From contig NC_073693.1 of the NCBI RefSeq assembly GCF_029784155.1, forward strand, positions 149,360,843-149,424,842: DNA of 64,000 nt, written 5' to 3'. A program made the translations under genes and the position numbers. How positions within the stretch are numbered: the first letter of the stretch is position 1; the number at the start of each line of letters is the position of its first letter. Shown here piece after piece: positions 57,574-64,000 of the stretch. The notes beneath the pieces are model-generated. The model searched no databases, was not told the origin of the DNA, and worked only from the letters and a program-made list of their open reading frames with translations. This DNA is from Uranotaenia lowii (taxonomy: Eukaryota > Arthropoda > Insecta > Diptera > Culicidae).

Positions 57574-58762
57574 TAAAAAAGAATGATAAGTACATGCATC
57601 GCTCATATTTTTTAAAGTTATCTGAAGTGATTGATAACTTGAAATTTAGTAAGCATGTTTTTTGATTTTCAATTTATATTTACATGATGTTTTGCCAAAT
57701 AATGAGTTTTAGAAAAAAAAACCAAAATCCTCAAAAACCGATTAATAGATTTAGCACTCTTATAGGAAGCAAATTCAAGATATGGGCGTTGTTGTTAAGT
57801 AAGACATAGCCGAATATTGGTTTTATTCTGGTTATAGAGTTTAATATTAAAATATGTGTATGTTGGTTATCCACCGTGGGTGCACGGATTCATCGCAGTT
57901 CCTGCCTAAGTATGTGTTCACATGCATTTCTTAAGATTATTAAGTTCGACAAATCTCCAATACAGGGCCTCACCTTACCCGGACTCATAGCTCCGTATGA
58001 ACTGTAATGAAGTAAATGTATTGCGTGTCTATACCTGGCCAGCTGGCAACTGATTAAACATTTTTATTATATAGTCAGTTATAGGGGAGGAGTGGGCTAT
58101 ATGCGCCTATTAAGCAGAATTCTGATAAAATCAAATATTCCATAGAATATTTGTACAAAAACTATATACACATGAGCAGACATCTGTTTTTTATACAGTG
58201 GAGTGATTTTTTTGTTAAAATCTTCTTCCGTTTTTGAGAAATTTATTTTATTATAACTGTTGTCAAAATTTCCAAACAAACGTGCGGGCTAAACGCGCAT
58301 ATTCATGTTTTAGGTAAAATTTCTGTTTTTTTGGCAATATTTCCGTATAATTTCATTGGAAATGCTAGAAACTGATAACTTTCATACGACAAAGCTAAAG
58401 TTTTATAAAAATCTATGTCTTTTATAATTTTATGGAAAAAATAAAATATAGGGTTGCCATAATATGGAGGAATTTCGTTCCTAAGATAAATTTTATCAAA
58501 TCTGTTTTGAGATCTTCGATATGTTCTTAAGATGTTAATTAGAGCTTAGATTCGAAGTTTTAATGATAAAAACCATATATTTATTCTATTTAACCTGTTA
58601 TTATAGGGTAGTGGCATTTAACAAACATGATGGGGGCAAACAAATACACTTTCTAATTCCACTTTCCCATCAAAAGCTAAAATACATTGGTTAGATATGT
58701 TGTCTTGTCAGCCATTTCGTCAAACGGCAGCAGGCACATTTAACCCGATAGGCCCATCGAAC
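57574..58762. other. Non-coding region with an unpaired MITE-like end
   Basis: At 58082, TAGGGGAGGAGTGGGCTATA resembles the left end of a TA-flanked MITE, with GGGCTAAACGCGCAT nearby at about 58285. No partner end could be fixed. Nothing coding is seen. Confidence 0.35.
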
Positions 58763-58779
58763 CCAAAAGTTTTCTTACT

Positions 58780-58860
58780 GATACCGGGAATCGAATTCAG
58801 TACGCCTGGCTTATCAAAACCAGACTCGCGCTAGCCTATCCGCTAGACCACATCGGCCCT
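58780..58860 (-). mobile_element. tRNA-derived SINE head
   Basis: On the minus strand: 5' GGGCCGATG, A-box TGGTCTAGCGGATAGGCTAG (58831-58850) and B-box GAATTCGATTCCCGG (58784-58798), at tRNA-like spacing. T-stem and acceptor pairing are poor, so this is a tRNA-derived repeat, not a functional tRNA. Confidence 0.6.
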
Positions 58861-61800
58861 ACTTTATTCATGTTTTAGAGTTTAATTGTGCAAGGGTATC
58901 ACAACTTTCAAATGTTGCTTATTTTTACTTTGATTTATTATGGAGATAAATGTAAGAACAATCAAAGATCAAAATAAACTTTTGATATCAACCTTAGCGT
59001 ATTTTTTTTACCCTGGTGGCCTACCAGTTGCACACTTAGTTCTGTCAAAGCGTTTTTATTAATGGAGATGGCAGCCGCCAGAAAGTTTCATGTCAAGATA
59101 TATCTCTCAGGGATTTAAGAAATACAAGGTTCTCCGACTGCCACAGTAAGTAAGGCGAGAAGTGCGTGGGATGCTCAATGAGTTTGATTACAAACAAAAG
59201 AATATTTTCTCAGCTGTTCAGCGGTGTTTTGGTAAACGAACTCCATGAGTTTCACAGCTGCAAAACCAAAACGGCTGAATCGGGAATTTGACATACGGTA
59301 ACACCTCCCATATATACACACACCTTGGGCCTTTCTATTGAATGAAGGTCATGCCACCAGTATTTCTTGTGAAATAAATAAAACAAACAAATTTCATATA
59401 TGTATATTTTTAATTGGAAATATATAAAGTTTCAACTATTGAGATCTTATTATGATTGAAATTACTATGAAGAACAACTAATGCATCGCTATCGCATGTT
59501 CAATAATTGTTATCGTTCCATGTTCTGTAAACCACCATTAAAATGGTTTGAACCATCAATTCGCAACATTGTTGACAACTGTTCCAATCAAGCGAAGAAA
59601 AGCGCCCTGCGGTGCTCAGGTGTAGTTCCTCTAAAAAAAACACGAGCCGCGTGAAAGATGGACCTCCAATCGCGAGGTGACGAAGACTGGCCCTCCCCAA
59701 ATCCCGTGCATGACGACGCTGATATGACGATGTTGTTGATGGCGGCGCTTGCGTTTTCCAAGAAAGGTCATCTCTTGTACTCTCACTTGTCTTCGCGTAC
59801 GCCGCCGTGCCGGCTTTGCTTTATGTCACACCGAACGACGACGATGGTTTACTACTCGGTGATGGCGGAGGTCTCTGCGTTTAAGGTCCATGATTGTCGC
59901 CGTCATGGGAGCAGTTTCGTCGTTCGACGGATTGGGGATGCTGCCTCTAATGAAAAGAGACATTAGTCAGCCGCTACTCTGCTATGGTTTACGGAGCTAA
60001 CATATGAGGCCTATGAGGGAAGCTGTAAAGCGTATGGTTGTCGGGGATAAACTTTCGTTGAAATTGAACGTGATTATCTTGAACTTTTATTTTAAGCTTT
60101 ATGCGGCTAAATGAGTGTTTTTAGATGTCCGTTGATTAGACTCAATTTGATTTTCGATGTCGCTGCATAAAATGCGTTGTTTGTATTAGTATGTACGAAA
60201 GATTACAAGCAAACTTTGAGTGATGATTTTTTGTATATGTTCAAGCAAATAGGTTATGTAATCAATAAAAAATTCAATTATATTGTTGAAAACAAACTTC
60301 TTTTTTCGGTAAGTTCCAATACATTGTGAATCAGTTCGAATAGGTGAATCTGGTTGAGCTATTGTCTGCTCGCGATCTGTGATTTTTCGTAGGCCACAGA
60401 ACAACAGGCTGACTAGCTGTTATATTTATCAACTGGATACCTGTTGAAACTACAAGTGGTTATAAATGTTTAACAATAATGTTTTTGTGATCATTCCCTA
60501 GATTGTAGATACAGAAAAAAATTGCTAATGTCCTGACTGTGATGTTTTCTGACTTGAAAATGTTACCAAACCAAATATTGGTGTTATTTTTCACTTCACT
60601 ATGGGCTGCAGTGAACTTTTACTAAACATGAGCTTAAGAAAATTAGACTTAACGAATATGGTGCACAAACGTCTTGGAGTGAGTTCAGCAAACACAATAT
60701 AAATACTCAAATTTACCATGAGTTTAGTTTGTTGACCATGGATATCAAGAAATATAAACATCAAGCCCTACACAATCAGTCAGGCTACGATCTGATAGGG
60801 TAAAAACCACCGCATGATAGGTCCATATTAGATCAAAGCCAAAAATAACATGCACTCGTATAGCAGGAAACGGCAAACAGCGGACTCGGAACGTGATGTA
60901 GGTCTCCATATTAGTCTTGCTATTTTATAATCTGTGAAGAGCGCTTTGATAGGATCAATTATTATGTGTCCACCTTAGCTAGAGTGCTCGCGACAGGGCG
61001 CAATGTACCGACATCTAAAGACGGAAATGGCCACCAGTAGACTATATAGTAGAGCATGCTGAGAAAGATCGTGCAAATTACGAGCAAACACCCTCCCTTC
61101 CTGGCCGGCCCTGGATCGAAGTATGATGCTTTTCGATTCGTTTCGATTATATGTATCAAGCAAGTGTATCGTCGATTGAGTGCCTACAGCCAAACGACGA
61201 TCCATAACTTATGTAGTCCTGATATGGAGCACTAGCCAGCTGAGGAAAAAGGCGAAATTATATTTGGCATTTGCCATGATTCGATGAGAGGCCGCCCAAG
61301 GAACCTGGGGATACCTTAATAACGCCTACATCGCAGGATCTCGTAGAGACCTACGTACATCGGATGATTAGATCATGTTGAAAGGCGGTGTCACACAGTT
61401 TATGCTTCCATATCGATACGTCCATTCGTTTTATGTTGCCGAAACATTTACGAGGTGAGATTCCGGAACCAGTTTAGGGCACACAGTGAGGTGATCAATG
61501 AATTTTCATTGCCCTGACTGACTGGCAGGATTTCGTGCTCTCTGACCGGATGTTATTTCGGGGTCGAATCATGTATGCCTTTAATATTGATCACGGTTTT
61601 TACGTTTTACATCATAACTGAAACTGGATAAAAAGATATTTTGAGCGATGTAAATTAATCCTCTACAACCCAATTTTTTCGCTGAAAATTTCACGGAGGC
61701 TTTGTTATATGATTACAAATAACTTTTGTTCTACGAAAAATTTAATCGTTGAGAAAACTCTTTTAACAATTTTTCTAAGACTTCAAATACCACAGGGGCG

Positions 61801-61890
61801 AAGGAATTTGATTTCGTTAGTAGCTTTTATACACTTCAATGATGTTTTCCTAATGATTCAAACTTATTAAAGCTGAGCTGATTATATAGC
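58861..61890. other. Long non-coding region
   Basis: No recognised gene. At about 59230-59395 a GC-richer stretch ending in AATAAATAAAACAAACAAA resembles a retrotransposon 3' end. The 102-residue frame at 59658-59966 (+) and overlapping frames near 60960-61205 (-) have no motifs. The 59.5-60.0 and 60.8-61.6 kb parts are GC-richer and may be host DNA. Confidence 0.35.
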
Positions 61891-61892
61891 TA

Positions 61893-63165
61893 AAGAGTGA
61901 TACGGTCAAAATTTGGTCAAGGGAAAACGTGTGTAAATCGGTGAAATCGTTTCTTTAAAAAATCAAATAAAATTTCTTTTTCAACTTAAGTTAGTATAAA
62001 ATTCAGGAAAAATGTTCAGTTAGGCTTTCGCTTTTCTAAATTGCCGGGCCTTACGCTTAACCCCTGCCATAAGATTTTGTACAGCCACCTTGTCCACCTT
62101 CTTCGTCGTAGAAATCCAGTACTGAACTTGCCTTGAGCGCCCTTAGCATTTTTTGGTCTTCTTTAGGTTCCACTTGACAATAGCCCAGTATTTCTCAATT
62201 GGGCGGAGCTCTGGCGTGTTGGGAGGGTTCTTGTCCTAGGGAACCACCTGCTCGTTTTTGGCGGCGTACCACTCCATGGCCTTTTAACCGTAATGGCAAG
62301 ATGCCAAATCCGGCAAAAACAGTACGGAAAACCGTGTTTCTTCAGAAAAGGCAGCAGACGTTTATTCAAACACTGTTTCACGTAATTTTCTTGGTTGACA
62401 GTCCCGGAAGTGAAAATGTTGCTTTCCAAGCCACAGGTACAGAGGGCTTGACAAACCAGATATTTATTCGCGAACTTTGACAGTTTCATGTGCTTGAAAA
62501 TATCTGCTCACTTTCCTCTTTCTTTTGCCGTATAAAACTCCTGTCCCGGAAGCTGCTTGTTTTCGGCTTTGACGTAGGTTTCGTCGTCCATCACCACGCA
62601 GTCAAACTTCGTCAGCATCGTCGTGTACAGCCTCCGGGATCGCGCTTTGGGCGTTGTATTTTGTTTATTATCGCGATTTGGAGTCACTACCTTCTTGTAA
62701 GTCGATAGTCCGGCTCGTTTTTTGGCTCGATGCACGGTTGTAGACGATACACCCAGCTTATTTGCGGCATCTCGGAGAGAAAGGTTAGGGTTTCGCTTGA
62801 AACTACCGGCAACTCTCTTTGTCGTCTCAGCGGCTCCCGTTTTCGATTCCCCCCCGATCCAGACTTCCTGGCTGTCGACAAACGTTCCCCAAACACTTTA
62901 ATTATATTTGTAACGGGTGATTTGGCAACTTTGAGCAATTTTGCCAGCTTTGCGTGCGAGTAGCTCGGATTTTCGCGATGCGCGAGCAAAATTTTGATAC
63001 GCCGCTCTTCTTCCTTGGACGGCATTTTGAAAACTAAAGAGTGAATTCCAAAATCAAAATAGGAGCAACATTCTATACACACACACACACCTTCAAAATG
63101 AGGGGTGTTCAGGTTTTTCAAATGCAAAATTGAAAGAAATACCAAATTTTGACCGTACCACCCTT
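61893..63165 (-). mobile_element. Tc1/IS630 transposon of the DD37E type
   Basis: The 1,273-bp element is flanked by TA (61891-61892 and 63166-63167). Its inverted ends, read inward, are AAGAGTGATACGGTCAAAAT and AAGGGTGGTACGGTCAAAAT, then TTGGT. It contains one transposase gene on the minus strand. A (CA)n run lies at about 63075-63090 upstream of the gene. Size, TA target and gene layout are those of a full-length Tc1-like element. The coding region is disrupted, so it is inactive. Confidence 0.95.
62030..63025 (-). pseudogene. ITmD37E-like transposase pseudogene
   Basis: The likely start is Met at 63025 (MPSKEEERRIKIL), followed by an N-terminal helix-turn-helix region (about 63010-62850) and a second DNA-binding block (SLRDAANKLGVS then VHRAKKRAGLS). 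Catalytic blocks: first Asp in CVVMDDETYVK (about 62590), second in LPDLASCHYG (about 62300), and the Glu in PELRPIEKYWAIVK (about 62190). Thirty-seven residues separate the second Asp and the Glu, counting two in-frame stops as residues, which is the DD37E spacing of the mosquito ITmD37E group. Frameshifts near 62870, 62490 and 62330 plus stops break the gene. Confidence 0.9.
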
Positions 63166-63344
63166 TATACTAAATTTTGTTGCAATGATTTTCAAAATTG
63201 TTCTCCAATAAACTGTGATATTTCATCTTCTTTCCTAACCCTGCCATTACATGGGGTTTATGTTTCATATTTTCAACCTAACATAACACATTAAGGAACA
63301 CTTAAACATACAAGCTTGAAATTGCCAAAATTTGTACTGTGTAC

Positions 63345-64000
63345 GCATGATATGCTTCTTTTATTCAACTATCCAAAAAATATTTACTTTCATGATTAAA
63401 TAATCACCCGCAAATTGCAACATTGGGAAATATAAAGTTTATATTAAAAATATGCTCATATGCTTATGATCTCCAGTTTGACTGGCTCTTTCACAAGCAA
63501 AAAGAGGTTTTCATAAAATATCAATAAGTCACTCAAACGCAACCAATTTACTAATCAAAGCTTGTGGGGAATAATGGGCATTATAATGTGGGGTATCGTA
63601 GGCCACCTATATTTTGGTGATATCATACACATTCATAACTTAAAACAAACATTTCTTATCTAGGCAGTGTTTTATGCCAAATATAAGTTATGAATAATAT
63701 TCTGTCTAATAATCTGAACACAATAGAGACAAACCTAAATCCTATATGATAAGCGAGTCAGGTTTTTGAATCAATTCGATTATATACAACTCTCTATTTT
63801 GTTTCCTCATCTGATATTGCTTCAATTTAACCTAATGAACCAAACCAACCAAAAAAAAAACACAAAATGTGTTGTAAATTTTTTTTATTAATGCCTCCAA
63901 AACGATTTTTTTAATAAATTTTATTAAAATGATCATGAAAAGGTTTTTGGAAACCTTGAATACATTTTTAAATCTGTGTACAAATTTGATGAAAATATTT
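63345..64000 (+). mobile_element. GTGGGCCA-type TA element, copy 3 (partial)
   Basis: Clear similarity to 1360-1820 in the same orientation: the CATGATATGCTTCTTT landmark, TATGCTCATATGCTTATG, ATCAATAAGTCA...AACGCAACCAATTTAC, and CTTGTGGGGAATAATGGGC. The TIR-bearing 5' end is missing. Similarity fades after about 63835, and the window ends before any 3' terminus. Confidence 0.6.

Noticed and set aside
1..64000. CRISPR array, bacterial operons, rRNA genes
   Set aside because: No regularly spaced identical repeats, no compact coding, and no rRNA-like conserved blocks. The sequence is eukaryotic and repeat-rich.
1..64000. LTR retrotransposons or endogenous viral elements
   Set aside because: No paired long terminal repeats, integrase, protease or envelope-like frames could be read.

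Overview
This is AT-rich eukaryotic DNA with no complete host gene that I can identify. The protein relics point to an insect, most likely a dipteran and plausibly a mosquito. They are a Jockey-clade LINE with a PRE_C2HC/zinc-knuckle Gag, a Tc1-IS630 transposase whose last two catalytic positions are spaced DD37E (the ITmD37E group described from mosquitoes), GTF2IRD2/ZBED5-like hAT transposase relics, and many short TA-flanked inverted-repeat elements. The species cannot be fixed from sequence alone.

Layout. 1-2.2 kb: a SINE with a 15-bp target duplication, then the first of three copies of a GTGGGCCA-rich TA element. 2.9-6.9 kb: a Jockey-like LINE on the minus strand with a 12-bp target duplication. 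It has lost its endonuclease domain and is split by a 729-bp TTAA element. 7.9-9.1 kb: a deleted hAT. 10.1-10.7 kb: a nearly perfect palindrome with 280-bp arms. 11.2-11.5 kb: inverted tRNA-derived SINEs. 16.0-19.4 kb: a 3.36-kb segment with 21-bp flanking repeats and a (CATA)n tail. 19.7-20.7 kb: a degenerate hAT-like element. 23.2-24.5 kb: a 1.35-kb fold-back element. 26.8-27.7 kb: a TACCGT-ended element. 28.4-29.9 kb: a 5'-truncated LINE with a YADD reverse transcriptase. 31.1-31.8 kb: a CAGCAAA-rich element. 32-35.2 kb: TGACAAA-rich repeats around a GC-richer island. 38.6-45.4 kb: a cluster of TA-flanked elements and tRNA-like SINE heads. 47.8-48.7 kb: a second TACCGT-ended element. 48.9-55.3 kb: hAT material, including a 2.57-kb hAT with perfect 16-bp ends and an 8-bp target duplication. 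56-58.9 kb: a tandem duplication, another SINE and several element ends. 61.9-63.2 kb: a Tc1/DD37E element. 63.3 kb to the end: a third GTGGGCCA-element copy.

The elements do not form a working pathway. Every transposase or reverse-transcriptase gene here is broken or incomplete, so none can be shown to move itself, and the short elements must have been moved by proteins encoded elsewhere. The window reads as a stack of insertions of different ages: precise target duplications and the 279/280 palindrome are young, while degenerate inverted repeats and unpaired ends are old. The most unusual features are the palindrome, TA-flanked elements that carry tRNA-like RNA polymerase III A/B-box sequences, and the 3.36-kb retroposon-like segment that has no LINE reading frame.
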